64,000 nucleotides of DNA, taken from NCBI RefSeq assembly GCF_021018895.1, contig NC_079373.1, positions 20,406,501 to 20,470,500 of the forward strand, written 5' to 3'. Of the stretch, positions 48,995 through 61,284 are shown one piece after another (positions within the stretch are counted from its first letter, which is position 1; each line of letters starts with the position of its first letter). The DNA comes from Seriola aureovittata (taxonomy: Eukaryota; Chordata; Actinopteri; Carangiformes; Carangidae). Made by a program: the position numbers and the translations under genes. Below the pieces are notes generated by a model that was not told the origin of the DNA, made no database searches, and saw only the letters and a program-made list of their open reading frames with translations.

Positions 48995-51830
48995 TGTGTG
49001 ATTGTGTGAGTGGAGACAGGTGTGCTAGAGTCAGAGCAGAGCCCCACCAGCTGCATCCTATCATGTAATCAAGACTTCTACAAATACCCAGCTCTGCCGC
49101 CACCACCCTGCTAGATCTGTAGAGTCTGTGGCCAGTTATCGTTTGATATACTTCAGCCCATAATTTACCACTTGCTATTTTTTTTACATCTAGTTCTTGG
49201 CTTTTGTCCTCTGAGGATCCATCCTTTTCTCCATTCCTCTCACGGTCATGCCTGATCTGTCTCCCCCACCTCATCTGGTCATGCCTTCTGTTCTGCCTCC
49301 GCCCTGCTGCTCCTCCCTGGATCCCTGCTCAACTCAGTCCCCTTGGATCTCATTCTGGACCTGCTCCCACAGCCCCTAACTGCTCCAGCCTTACTCTCTG
49401 GCTCGCAGCTCCCAGGTCAAGCTTCCACCTAACCTGCAATCTATCTTTCCTCCATGCACTGCAATGAAAACCTTTTAACTTCATACCTGTCTATTCACCT
49501 GTGTCTGCACTTCTCTTGTTCTGCTGCCACTTAACAGCAGGGAGTATAGACAACAGCACAGACACTTTTTTTTTTTTTTTTTTTTGCTGTAGTACTGGTG
49601 TTCATGTGTTTTTTTTTTTTTTGTTTTTTTTCTGTGTATGCAGTGTGGCTCACACATTGACAAGACATTCCCCCTGTGTGCTCAATGAGCCCATCTGTGG
49701 GTTCAGATGCCATGCCTCATGAAGTATTATACACTGTAGTTTAAAATGTACAGACTGTCCAAAAGCAGGGAAAGAATACGCAAAATCAATGGAGCCCGTG
49801 CATTAGAGGTCGATGGTGACTCTTGTGGAAGAGAACTGAGACAAAATGTGACCTTATAGTGACTTTATATTATAAAATATCTAAGCTAGTGCACAGAATT
49901 GTCAGTGAAGAGGCAGATACCTGATCGGAGTAGAAGAAGCCCAGAATTGCTATGGCCAGCTGGGTCAGGAAGACCAGTGTCAGGCTGAAGGAGAACTACA
50001 GACAGAAAAGATACATAAAAAAACACAGAATCGTAACTGATGATCAGATTTGTTGTTATACATGAAATGTAAGACTTGGCTAGGGATTAAATGTAACTTC
50101 AGCTACCAAAACACAGCACCAGTGTTAGTAATGTGCCTATTATTTCTATTACTGTCTTGAGGAGGCGAATGTTCTCTCGGAGGGCTCCGATGCAGCCACA
50201 GAAAGTAATGAAGAACATGACCACCCCCACCACAATTAGGATGACAGCTGGGTCGATCAGGAACGTGTCCCGCACTGTGTCTGGCAGAAAGACAGGAACA
50301 TAACAGCCTGATTAAATGTCCGTCGTCATGTATTCCTGCCTTTACTTCCTTTCCTCCCTGCATTTATTTTTATTTCTACTCTCATTTCTAACCTTTATTT
50401 AAATTCATTTCTTCCCTTACATTGTTTTCCTGTTTTTGTATCCTCCCCTCCTACACTGGCTGCTTTCATTCCCTTAAAATATCAATGATATGTTGTGGAT
50501 TATACAGGATGTAGAGGCCTTATCAGTGGGATGAGCCCAAATTAATCCTTTTTGTTGTCCGCCTATTGTATATTACCAAAATAAATGTGAAAATAATAAC
50601 AGAGGTGAACTAAGGATAAAGCTAAAGCTCACCAACCTACTAAACATGACATGTTATTGCCTGAAGGGGTAGCTTAACAGGTGAACAAATACAAAAGGCC
50701 AGGTGTCACTGGGAACACAAAGCTGCAGCTGAATGGACACGTAATGATTAAACAAACCAAAAAAGAAAAAATAAGGAAAAAATCCACCCTCCATAGTGGT
50801 AACACAGGATAATAGATAGTTTCTGTAGAGCTTCAGATCTGTGGAAAAGTTTCTTTGTATGTACCTGAATGTGTAAAAAAAAAAAAAAAAAGTGTTATGC
50901 ATATACCTGTAGCTTTCTGGACTTTAGCATATACCCCGATTGCAACAATCAACAAGGAGAAAACCTGGGAAAAAGAGAGAATTAATTTTTTTCAGAGATT
51001 TAGCCACATCAAGACTTGACTGAAATAGCACAGCAGATGACTTGCTTTTCCTCAAATGGTTTCTTCACATCTGATTGACCACATTCTTCTTGGAGAATTC
51101 CAAGCAAGGCGCAAGACTGTTAGTTAGACTGTTTGTTTACCCCATGATAAAAATGTTTCAACAATAAGTTAAAGCTCGCTTTTTTTAAACACAGGTTTTT
51201 TCCCCCTGTGTTGTTTTTATGCTAACCTAAACTAACCCTCTTCTGGCTCTGAGGTCTGAGGATTGGCATCAAACGAGGTGTATTCTTTAAAAGTTTGGGT
51301 AGGAATCTGGGATCCATAACAACACCTGTTGTTATGGATGTTCCATCTGAACTGACTTTATTTGCACAGTCAACCAGGACAGGTGCGATCAGATTGAAAT
51401 GATGAGCATTTTCTCAGATGCTGAGTAAGCAGAGCCCCCGTAGCCATGGCAACATCGCCAGTTTGTGTGTTTGCTATAAACAAACAGATGGATGTCAGCA
51501 GGAAAAACATAACAACAACAACAAAAACAACATATGGATCTCAGCTTTAATCATCTGAATTTGGAGGGCGTTCATTTTTCTGACGAACTGCAATGTTAAA
51601 GGAGAACCTCACCAAACCTTCAGTTTTTACATGAGTCTCATCTTTATGAATGTCAGTGTTGAATACAACTTGACCTTGATTAGAGCATCAAGATTATTAG
51701 CCTCTCCACTCAAGCTTTACTGAGCAGTGTTTTGTATTTTCACAATTGTAGACTACAGATAATTCTTTTTTTCTTTCAGTGCGATGACCTACAGCAGCAG
51801 AGACAGAAAGGAAGAGAGAAGCAAGAGGTG

Positions 51831-51884
<54 letters not shown>

Positions 51885-54804
51885 GTGTGAGAGGAGCTGT
51901 GTGAGGGTGTTGATCTGTCTGAGACCTGCGCTGTTGGTTTTCTAAAAAAAAAAAGCTCCAAGTACAGAGTAAAATATTGAACACAAAAGGGACGTCAGCA
52001 GCCCACACTGTGCCATGGATGAAGGGAAGAATACTGAGAATAATGAGATGACAACATCCAGGCACAGACGGCCATGTGTGTACTGTAAGTAATGGTATTG
52101 GGTGAGGTGGTGTTGTAAAGCTGCTGAGGATGTAAGTTCATTTTAACAGAAGTTGCACAATGAAACAGTGAAGAGGTTGGAAAATAGGTGGAATTAGAGC
52201 TTCCTGTTGATTGCATTGTCAACACTAATTTCCCTCTTTTCCTTCATTGTTTCTCTCACCTTGAATAACAATCTGCATGGCTTGGCTTTCATTTCCAGCC
52301 TCCAGATTCACAGACATTTTCCTGATCGTAAATAGTGTGTGTGTGTCTATGTGAGCCTGTGTGTGTACAGAACGCTTTTTGTTCGGCCTGTATACACATG
52401 GATTTGTTTCGTTTCTGTCTGAAAAGCTTGTATCAGATCTTTAGAGGTCATAAGAATCCATGGTCCGCGGCATAATTTGCTCTATAATAGATATAATTGA
52501 TATAATTTTTTTTCAGCAGCCTTCATGTCCAATCTGTGCTCTGGAGAAGTAAATTGTTACTTTGAAATGGAATGTTTTATCGCTCTCACAATCAATAATC
52601 TGCCTTGACAAGAAAATCACTGACAAAACACAAGGACATCGATGATGCACATTTATTTGGAACTGCAATGTTTTTAAGATTTTTGAAAGCACATTTCTGC
52701 CTTTTTTTTTTTTTTTTGGTCTGTTGTGTGGGAGTGTTTGCACCTGCAGCTCCATTTGTCAGTTTACCACTGTGTGTGCTTATGTGAATATGGGTGGCAG
52801 TGTGCATTTACAACAGGAGGCGCACACACAGTGAATGTATTCCAGCTCTGTTCTCAGGCTTTTCAAAGGGATGAATCAGGCTTCTCCCAACAGATTGTGT
52901 GCGGAGGTGAAAGCCAGCTGAACTGAGCCGTGGGGACGTGGGGACAAAGGCCTGATGGATTAGGGCTGCAGTGTTCACTTCTGAGCCCGTGTCTGATAAA
53001 CAAAGTCAACACAGGCCGGGCTGTGTGGCTGCTGGGGCTGCAGTTATTGCTGATTGGCTCTAAACCCAGTCAGAGTGCGGTACAGTATTTGCCACCTTGC
53101 TGTGTTTGTGTAGGATTGGATGAACAGGGATATGATGAAGATGTAAGAACTTGATAGCGCTATAGATGTGATCTGTGTGCTCAAAGTAATAATTTGGTAG
53201 AAAAGCAAGACGCTCAGATAGAGTCTTAACTCCGTGTGTGCGAGTGTGCTTATGTGTGTGTGAAAGTAACGGCTGATGAGAGAAAAAGATCCTGATGGAC
53301 GATTTAATGGCTGCTTCGAAGTATCTCCTATACCTATGTATCTCTTTCTCTAACAGTACAAGTCTCCTGGCTTCTTATTTACACTAACAACCAGCAGTGG
53401 AGCTTGTATAATTTGAGCCTGTGCTTATTGAGTATTCTTAGCCATCTAGTTTAACCATTACTAACCGTTACTTTTAGCTTTGAATATCAATAATTTAAAC
53501 ATTACTTTATGCTATGCATTTGAACTGTTAGTAGCTAAGTATTAGCCATTTATCCATTACCTGTAGCTTAGTCTAAAGTATTTATAGTAGCTAAGCTAAG
53601 TATTAGCCATTTATCCATTACCTGTAGCTTAGTCTAAAGTATTTATAGTAGCTAAGCTAAGTATTAGCCATTTATCCATTACCTGTAGCTAGGTATTTTA
53701 ACCATTTATCCATTACCTATAACTAAGTATAAAGTATTTATAGTAGTTAAGCTAAGTATTAACCATTTATCCATTACCTTTAGCTAAGTATAAAGTATTT
53801 ATAGTAGCTAAGCTAAGTATTAGCCATTTATCAATTACCTTTAACCAAGCATTAACCATATATCCATTACCTGTACCTATGTATTTTAACCATTTATCCA
53901 TTACCTTTAGCCAACTACCACCTAGCAACTACTACTGCATTCATGATTCATGCACTCCCAACGGTAGCACATTGCTCAGGTATTACAGCTGACTCTAAAT
54001 AAGGATTTTTTTTATTTATTTATTTCCTTTTTTCGTCAAGTCCTAATTTTTATTGTTCTCAAGTTACTTTAGCTACTGCACAATCTTTCCACATAGGCCT
54101 CGGCTTCCCCTTGGTAACAGCAGAAGTACCCCCTGGAGTAAGGGTTTTAATGTTACGGAATCAAAGTCGTATATAATATAGAACTCCAAATTTGTGCAGC
54201 AATGACAGCAGCCAACACTACATTCAACAGCGGCTTTTAAGTAACAGTCCCTGACAGAAAATATATCGAAACCATCACGCTTGCACTTGGTGTTTTGTAC
54301 TTCAGTATGAGTCAGAACTGAACTGTTTTGATAAGAATGCACCACTCAACATTCACTACAGTGATACATGGGCAGTGTAGGTGTCCATATATAACTGTTG
54401 TAAATTTAAAATAGATAGCAGTGGGGAGGCCGGGTGCCCCTGCTGTATGCAGTAGTGGATACTATCTGAATTATATTGCCTTATTTATTATTTATAAGCT
54501 TTTTTCTTTATCACTTTTTTAGTTTTGCTTCCTTTCCTTGCAGAGCTGAACTTTCAGAAAGCTATAACTCCCTGATAGGTGGTGATTTGTATGCTCAGGA
54601 ATATTAAGAATATTTGGTGTCCCAGGACAGCATAACAGCTGTGTTTTTGTCAGCACTGGCCTGTACCACTGGAAGAAAAATCATTAAACAGTGCAAATCT
54701 CTACTCACCCAAAATAAGAAGCTGAAGAAGAAGAGAAAATATCTGATCCAGGGGTTGACGAAGGAGAAAGTCTCAGCTCGGTTCAGATTCAGTTTCCTGT
54801 CCAT
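21275..54804 (-). CDS. tspan33: TspanC8 tetraspanin, tetraspanin-33 type (complete, 8 coding exons)
   Basis: Exons in transcript order: 54804-54709, 50964-50907, 50280-50153, 49995-49921, 46165-46070, 45653-45525, 22885-22724 and 21343-21275. Junctions are GT-AG, phases close, and the total is 270 codons plus stop. The start gives MDRKLNLNRAETFSF with a good context (A at -3, G at +4). Four membrane segments are seen: about residues 20-48, 61-85, 96-117, and 232 to about 260. The large extracellular loop has CCG at 154-156, PYSC at 184-187 and eight cysteines in all (154, 155, 171, 181, 187, 188, 201, 222), which defines the TspanC8 group that escorts the protease ADAM10 to the cell surface. 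Sequons are at N159 and N170. Exon phrases NPSSERCSVPYSCC and KAIVHYRDDLDLQNL match TSPAN33 best; TSPAN5/14/17 are alternatives. The C-tail ends at ITSVL, shorter than mammalian TSPAN33. Intron 6 (22886-45524, 22.6 kb) carries the large tandem array. Confidence 0.92.
21344..22723 (-). other. tspan33 intron 7
   Basis: This 1.4 kb intron lies between the last membrane-segment exon and the C-tail exon. It holds a (TG)n-(GA)n compound microsatellite at 22561-22603 and a T run at 22252-22269. No gene is seen. Confidence 0.7.
22561..22603. repeat. Compound (TG)n(GA)n microsatellite
   Basis: A TG run (22561-22583) passes directly into a GA run (to 22603), about 120 bp downstream of tspan33 exon 7 in transcript terms. 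Confidence 0.95.
22886..24307 (-). other. tspan33 intron 6, 3' part next to the tandem array
   Basis: The first 0.9 kb is unremarkable intron. From about 23760 the sequence becomes very AT-rich, with many ATATGT, ACATAT and TATATA runs and short self-complementary stretches such as ATATGTACATATG near 23854. This zone leads into the array and may hold its most decayed edge or an independent AT-rich element. Confidence 0.6.
26831..28090. repeat. Tandem duplication of about 633 bp inside the array
   Basis: The block beginning AATGTAAAAAAATTTCATAC at 26831 recurs at 27464. The order of monomer variants that follows is the same, including the AAGTCATAAAAACATCACAA and GTCACGTGATTTTAAGTCAT forms. 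This indicates a recent duplication. Confidence 0.75.
35820..37520. repeat. Higher-order copy with about 1.375 kb offset inside the array
   Basis: GACAAAACGTCATAG followed by GTATGGCATAAAACG occurs at 35825 and 37200. About 250 bp of shared variants follow, including CCTCATATTATATT and the one-base-short form GGCATAAACATC. This supports a third duplication length in the array. Confidence 0.7.
38041..40970. repeat. Tandem duplication of about 1.73 kb inside the array
   Basis: The rare variant CATGAAACAATTTC occurs at 38059 and 39787, CATGAAAGAATTTC at 38473 and 40201, and the TGCGTGAAATTTATT block at 38571 and 40300. All are offset by 1,728-1,729 bp with the same intervening order, so this is a near-identical higher-order copy. 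Confidence 0.8.
44621..45083. mobile_element. Internally deleted Tc1/mariner-type element
   Basis: Inverted ends are visible: CGATCAGCCACAACATTAAA on the left (from about 44626) and TTAACATTGTGGCTGATCAG on the right (to about 45083). The interior keeps decayed pieces of transposase-region DNA in antisense, near 44640-44800 and 44890-45060, but is far shorter than a full element of about 1.3-1.6 kb and has no intact frame. It sits in tspan33 intron 6, about 440 bp beyond the right edge of the array, and is non-autonomous and presumably dead. Confidence 0.7.
45084..45524 (-). other. tspan33 intron 6, 5' part
   Basis: About 440 bp lie between the mariner-type remnant and exon 6. The exon 6 donor is GTGCGT (as read on the minus strand). 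No gene or further repeat is seen. Confidence 0.7.
46166..49920 (-). other. tspan33 intron 4
   Basis: This 3.75 kb intron is AT-rich. It holds a long (TG)n run at 48881-49000 and T-rich runs at 49567-49586 and 49609-49630. A more GC-rich stretch at 47210-47580 has long open frames on both strands, but neither shows splice sites or family resemblance. Confidence 0.65.
48881..49000. repeat. (TG)n microsatellite, about 120 bp
   Basis: A long TG run broken by single CATGCG and TATG interruptions. Confidence 0.95.
51832..51889. repeat. (TG)n microsatellite
   Basis: A TG run with one TATATG interruption near 51874. Confidence 0.95.
53520..53930. repeat. 61-bp tandem minisatellite
   Basis: TAGCCATTTATCCATTACC begins at 53543, 53604 and 53665, an exact 61-bp spacing with near-identical intervening sequence (GTAGCTTAGTCTAAAG and TAGCTAAGCTAAG). 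Shorter or substituted copies follow to about 53930. The sequence is unrelated to the big array by eye. Confidence 0.9.
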
Positions 54805-54819
54805 TGTTTGTTGGTGTTC

Positions 54820-54906
54820 TTACAGTCCGACACGCAGATCAAGAGTCAGTTTTACTTCGAAACAGTCCTCAGATTCAGCCCCACCCCGCACATACTCAGC
54901 CGCCAT
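54820..54906 (-). promoter_or_regulatory. Upstream ORF in the tspan33 leader
   Basis: An ATG at 54906-54904 (context CACATGG) opens a 28-codon frame starting MAAEYVRGG and ending in TAA at 54822-54820. The stop lies 15 bases before the main tspan33 ATG and is in the same frame. Nothing marks the peptide as a conserved product. Its position makes it a candidate translational regulator, if the leader includes it. Confidence 0.4.
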
Positions 54907-56571
54907 GTGAATCTGTGTGGAGGGGGTCGTTTGCAGGCTGTGGGAGTATAAGGTAGGCTAAAAAAAAAAAGGGGGCCTGGGGATTTGATGCTGCCCCGCC
55001 ATGCTGGTAGTGCCCAGAACTCTCTATGTAGGCCGCTGGGTCAGATTACACAAAAAATATCTCTGGCTGACTGCAGCTGAATGGCCTATGAGCTTTGGAG
55101 TATTGTCAGCCTGCTGCTAGTTGGTAAACCTTCTTTCACCTTCGTGCTCTATCTATCTTTGTGTCTTTCTGTGTTACCTCAAAGTTCCTAGATCCTGTCT
55201 TGTTTCAATGCCAGTCTTTATTGCTTCTGAAAGGCCTGTGTTTTAGTCTACAAATTACATCTTTAAAGACAGATACTCTCCTGCAAAGAATAAACAAAAT
55301 GACTGTTGACAGAGGCTGGACAATGGCATCTTTGAGGACATCTAATGTAGTTAAATGACATCAGGCAGTTTGTTCTGATGTTTCTGCTGTGCTGTGTCCA
55401 TTTGTCCCTGAAAGCGGACGCTCGGATGAATCGCAGAGCAAATAATGTCAAGCCGCCTATCCTGTAATGAGATTTAGATGTAAAACTCCATTTATAATCG
55501 ATGGGGAAAATGGATCATCTGTCAGAGTGAGCACAAGGATTATCTGAGGATAGGTTGCAGAAAAGTCACAGGAGTATAAAGTTACTGTAAATGTATAAAA
55601 GATTCACCCCTGACTCTGTTTTCAAACACTAGCTCATGAAAATGCAACACTGTCCTTGGCAGTAGGAGTACTGTACGTGAATACTTAATCACAGCGTTTT
55701 CTTTTTTTATAATCATTATATCATGTGTCTCCTGTGGAGTGATGGAAGGACATAATGTCCCTTAGGTACCTCAGTTCCTTGCCAGAGGTACATGAAGACT
55801 TAATGAGATTGATCTGTCTTTTAATTTTAATAGACGTAACACAACTCGAGTTTTCCTGTCCTATCCATGCAGCATTTTGCTTAAATGTATAGTTTAACTT
55901 AAATTTAAATTAAATTTTTGGGTTTCTTGTCAAGCATAAGACGAGTCTCGTATAAGCTACTGCCAGCAGATAGTTGGCTTAGCTTATCAAAAAAACTGGG
56001 AAAGTGGGGAAACTGAAGAGTTAAAACGTTGTGGTTTTACGGGGGTTACACAATGGCACATACTCGCTCACCTGCCCTCTTCTCAATTCATTTCACAATA
56101 GGTGAAACTACTCCTTTGAAAATCCTTAAATATGAAATGAATGAAATATGAATAGATCTTACTTTAGTCGTATTTGTATAAACATTATAAAACTAAAATC
56201 TACTTCGGACAGGACATTCAAATAATCTTTAAAGCTAACTATAGTTTTAAAAGAAGAGCAAATATTATGAAACTATGTGGCCTGCACCAGTGTTAGTCAC
56301 ACTGCCGTGCAGTTTAACAGATAGCAAGTTTTCTCAGGGAAACACAATAGATTGAGAACAGATAGCAGCAGAAAACCTGCAAATCATCTCCACTGCAGGC
56401 TAACAAGCTGATTAATGTTGTGTGGGAACAAACTAATCAGTCTCATCAAAATGAAAGCCTTCCCAATTCAGGTTAATGAAATGAGCTCAGCTGAGGATGA
56501 GGGGGGAAAAATGTGAAATGCTGTAGTAACTATTAAGAAAAAAAAAGGTATCCACGGTTGATTCCGTTCAC
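54907..56571. other. Intergenic: upstream of tspan33, downstream of tspan9
   Basis: This stretch should contain the tspan33 promoter, just right of about 54910. No convincing TATA box or CpG cluster stands out. The rest is AT-rich unique sequence without coding potential. Confidence 0.5.
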
Positions 56572-56577
56572 TTTATT
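56572..56577 (-). terminator. Candidate distal tspan9 poly(A) signal
   Basis: AATAAA on the minus strand (TTTATT as written) at the left edge of the AT-rich UTR-like block. Proximal alternatives lie at 61917-61922, 61512-61517 and 57204-57209. Confidence 0.35.
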
Positions 56578-59500
56578 TCAATACATGTTACTCATACAAA
56601 ATAATCTGTACAAAGGCTAAAATAGGTCATATTTTTGCATAGAAGGAACAGTGATGTAAAACAAAAAGCCAGGATGGAATGGCACAGTAAACTCCACTCA
56701 CTGTCACACATGGGCCTGATATCAATTAGGTTAAAAATGGGGATAAAGCTCCACACAAAAATACTCTGCTGCTCATCCCATGCTGGAGAAACATGAGACA
56801 AATTGGCAACGGTTCCCACTTTCATCATCTTCCTTTTGTTCTCTTGCAAAAAAAAAAAAAAAACCCCTTTGCGCAACTGGCTGACTACCATTAGCTCATC
56901 TCAGCGTCTTTAGGACAACAGTCCCTCAGGTTTTGTTATTTTTTTAAAAAGAGGCTATTTAAGGCAGCGATGCCACTCTTTTTTACTAAATACAACATGG
57001 GCTCTGCTGTGACACAGCTTCAGTTTGCTGTTCATGCCAAGTCCTGTCTCTCAACCCCCCAAAAATCCAGCATCAAACACTGCTTAAATGCTGCCTATAT
57101 AATTGACAGTGACATATAAAAGGAACACATCAGGAGCGTCGAGTCATTAAACATGAAAGGCAATGAGCGTACGGTGTCGTGGAATTTTTGTGACACTCTT
57201 TCCTTTATTTAAAAAATATTTGATTTAGAGAATAAAGAGAAGGTAGTGCACCACCTTGTATAGATATTCAGAGTGCTTTCACATGTAGCAGAAAACTCCA
57301 CAGGACAAGGCTGGCAGGTATCAGATAGTGCCACCCAGCAGAACACAACATCAAACACACCATTTCTAGAGCATACATTTCCACTGCTCAGATATTCAGC
57401 ATTAGCACGGGGGAAGGATTAGGAGGAGATTATAGAAATAATATGTTGAGGGTGGCAAATAAAATAAAATAAAATAAAAAACAGTCTCTATGTCTCAAAA
57501 TTCTTCACAGCAGACAAAACCCAATTACTGCATGTGCATTCTTCCTTTACCATCTCTGTGGCTTATTGGGAGTGCTTCCATGGATAAGTGGGAAAACTTA
57601 ATATTCCTTCCAAAAAAAAAAGAAGAAAAAAACATAAGGAAAAATGTGTCTTACTACAAGATGCAAATGTAGTCAAATAAAATATGAAAACCATACTGAC
57701 AAAAACACAAATTTACATCAAATTTACACTGCTCCTGTACTTTGAAGGAAAACAGAGGCAGAAAAACTATCAAACATGAGAAGATGAACAACATAAAGAT
57801 GGAAGATATGTCTGTAAATGAACACTGAAGAGCGTGGGTTGTTAGGCATGTTAAAATTAGAAAAGGGCCAATAAACTGTTTGTAAATGTGAGTACAAGTG
57901 GCAGAGGTAAAGCAAGTTACATCAGTTGTAAAATGAGCATATTTACATCCTGAGCTAACGTACAGCGCTGATACTGATACTGTAGTAACATTAGCTCTGT
58001 GCTGCAGTGTCATCTAATAGTACATGCTCTAGAAATACATAATGGGCCTTACACTGGCAGTTTTAAAAGACATACCGCAAATTATAGCAGCACGTCCTAA
58101 TTTAATTAAACTAGATCTTAACACGAAGAAGCACGTCGACAAGCGTGCAGTATGTCTTTTGTGGGCTTCACCCGATGCTATATGCCAAATGTTTCCCTCT
58201 CTATCAATTCTGACTTAATTTCTTTCACTGCCTGTAGCAATGTTAAGACAGAAAGGCATATTTGCACCTTGTAGAGGAACATCGCAAAGACTAATCCTCT
58301 TCGAAACAAATGCTTAATAGTATTATGTTCTCATAATGTGCGACAATGAGCCTCTGTCATTAATTAATACAAAAGAAAAAAAGACAGTAAAACAGCCTAC
58401 AACAAGAAAAACAACAGTATATCGTATAAAAACAAACATGAAAACAGCGACAACCAATGTACAAAAATAACATCATGAAACAGCTTTTGTTAAAATAGCA
58501 TTCATCCCTGTTTTCTAAAAAACATGGGGGAACATTTTCTCTGACATGAAAACTGGGTGACGGTAACAGAGCTGAGATAGGGAGTTCACACGGAGGAGAA
58601 AATGTCAGAATGTCAGCTCAGTCAGATCATTCGGAGGCAAGGAGTTACAGAGTTTGCAGGCTGCGTCTCTGAAGTATGACGTCAGGTTCGGAGACAGACA
58701 CCGGATTTGCTTTAAGTCGTTTTCTGTGACATCTCTGACATTCTTAAACGCTTTTCCACCCAATGCAAGACAAAGCAGCGCAACAAAAATATTTATCTTG
58801 TGTTTCTTCAGAACTTCTTGCCTGCAGTGAGGATACATTGCAGTCTGACTTACAGAACTGTAACAGCGATTCCTGCAATAACCTCTCCCGGGTAGAGAAT
58901 TTACCTCACAGCCGCTTCGAGGCGTTCAAAGAGCACAGCTGTATTTCTACAATGTCGGTGCTGCCAGTTACTGTATATGTAGCACCGTGTGTAGGGCAGA
59001 GCGAGGCAGTAAATAAGGGATGTGTAGAGAGTTTGTGGAGGCAGCCAAGCAGAGGAGACGTGACCACTCGTGCCTGGGCTGTACATCAGCAGCTGTCATG
59101 TTTCCCCCGTGGACACGAGGAGTCGAAGCATATGGGGGCAGGCAGTGAAACACAGCCAGCAGGGTCGCTGCACATCACAGCCCAAATCTGTTGTTTCCTG
59201 ATGATGCACGAAGCCCCTCCTACTTGTCCTTAATATGTGTCTCTCATATTAAGTCATTTTAAAACCAATAAATAAATGCCTCACCTCAGGTAATAGTCTG
59301 AGGCCCACAGCCTGAGTGAAGCAGGGTGGGTTTTCTTTTCTTTGCCAAGTCATTTGTTAGTATCTGTAGCAGCATTGCACAGTGTCTGAATTTCAAGGTT
59401 TCATCCAAAGGAACACAACAACTCCCCTTTCAACCTTGGATAAAATTTAGAGCGACAGCCACTTCTGGTCCCAATGATTTCTCTACTCAGCTTTCAATAG

Positions 59501-61220
59501 CAGCAGACAAACAATCACCTGTCCTCTTCTGTTAAAGGACGATTTCAGATTATTACAACATGGCCTTACTTTTGTACTTTTGGCCATCATTCTGAGACCT
59601 GGGAATGTGGCAACATCTCTACAAAGAAGTGTGATGGGGCAAAAAGACAAGAAAATAAACAAGCAGATTCTAGACATCTTAAATTGCCGCCTACATCCCA
59701 GACTTTTCCACTAATTGAAAGGGCTAGAGAAACAAAAGAATCAATTGGAGCTTTGAAGGCTGGATTAAGAAAAGGAACGTCCTCTATCTGTGTCCAAAAT
59801 CACACCCTTTTTTGTATATAGTATGCTATGTTTACAGTCAGTTTATAGATGCAAAAACTAGTCATGAGATGCTTCACCTCTTAGTGATAATGATGATGCA
59901 TAGGTGTCCAAAAGCTCAGTTTACTGCTCACTATAGATTAAACTATTATCTACTATATAGAGGACAGTGAATGAGCGAACGAGGGAGTGATTTTGGACGC
60001 AGCAATATCAACAGAAAAATGGCCACAAAAAAAAAAAAGCACCAGGTTTGGAAGAGATCGATGCAATCGTATGGGTTGTTGTAACAGAAATAACAACTTT
60101 CACACATCCATTACACCACTTACAAAACTGTTTTTGGTGTGTGCACTACAGACTGTGCTTCAGACAATTTACACCTTTACCATGTTATGTTTTCACTTGT
60201 GTTGGTTCCAGGTGTAAATGGACTTGAAATCAGCATATGTCTTTGACTGAAAAATGTTAACTGCTCCACGCACCTGCTACTGCACCTGTGCGGACTGAAA
60301 ATGTGTTCAGCTAGATAAGTCACTGCTGATTGAAGGCAAAAAAAAACTAAACAAAACAAAAACAATAACCCTCTGATATAGAAAACAGACTCGACTTTCT
60401 GGTTCAACTTTGACCTGTTGTACATGCTGTAGCCGTGCAGAAGCAGTTTTCCTGTGGACTGACGGATTATTACGGACTTTTCAAGTGTTGTTTACAACCT
60501 GTCATCTGACTGTATCCTGTATAATGTAATCATAACCAATGATAAAATCAAAGCTAAAATGATCCTTTAACAATGAGCCAGTCCTCTACACCACCACTGA
60601 CATACACACAGAAGCTGAGAAACCTAGAGCAGACACACTGGAAGGCATTTTCTTGAAGTCGCCCCAGCGGGTGAAGTGTATTCTCAGTCTTAAGGAGGCA
60701 GGCTGATGCATAGGCCTCCTGCAGCGAATCAGCGGTAAACACACATAAACAGACATGTCCTACAGAGCTGTTGCCATACCTATCTGTCTCAGCTTTGATC
60801 TGCCTACACTCCCACCACCCCCTCCTCTGTCGGCGGTGAGAAAAGGAAGCTTGAGAATAATCAGGGAAGTTGTAAACCAGGGATGGGTCTGCGTGGTGAG
60901 CGGGAATGTCAGCAGAGATACTGTGTGTGTACGTTTGGAGCAAAAAGCTCATCGCATTCCGCCACGTGGGAAGAAAATTGGGGTGAAAAAAGAAAGATGG
61001 AGACAGGGGGGAGTTGACAGCCAGAGAGAGAAAGAAGAGGCTCTAGAAAGAAGAGAAAGGCTCTAGCCGCCTCCGCTAACTCAATTGATGGCAGCAGCGA
61101 GACAGCATGTCTGCTCTGTTTTTGCCCCTTGTGCCTCTGCTTCTTTGGATTTCTATGTTCTGTTTTCTTTTTTTTTGCTTTGCAGCTTGGACAATGTGAT
61201 AAAACACACCCATAAAGCTA

Positions 61221-61244
61221 CACGCACACACACACACACACACT

Positions 61245-61280
<36 letters not shown>
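61221..61280. repeat. (CA)n microsatellite
   Basis: CA run with a CTCT interruption. It has opposite sense to the (TG)n at 61444-61486. Confidence 0.95.

Positions 61281-61284
<4 letters not shown>

Larger units (their letters stand above)
50965..54708 (-). other. tspan33 intron 1
   Basis: This 3.74 kb intron carries a (GT)n run at 51832-51889, a perfect 13-bp inverted repeat at 51312-51339 and a degenerate 61-bp tandem repeat at about 53520-53930. No gene is seen. Confidence 0.7.

Noticed and set aside
48779..49274. Several open frames rich in Cys-Val or Thr-His repeats around microsatellites
   Set aside because: They are translations of (TG)n/(CA)n runs, as are similar frames near 4200, 51840, 61250, 63640 and 63820.
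58763..59233. 156-codon plus-strand open frame
   Set aside because: No family resemblance, no splice or promoter support, antisense to the likely tspan9 3'UTR, and overlaps another open frame on the opposite strand.
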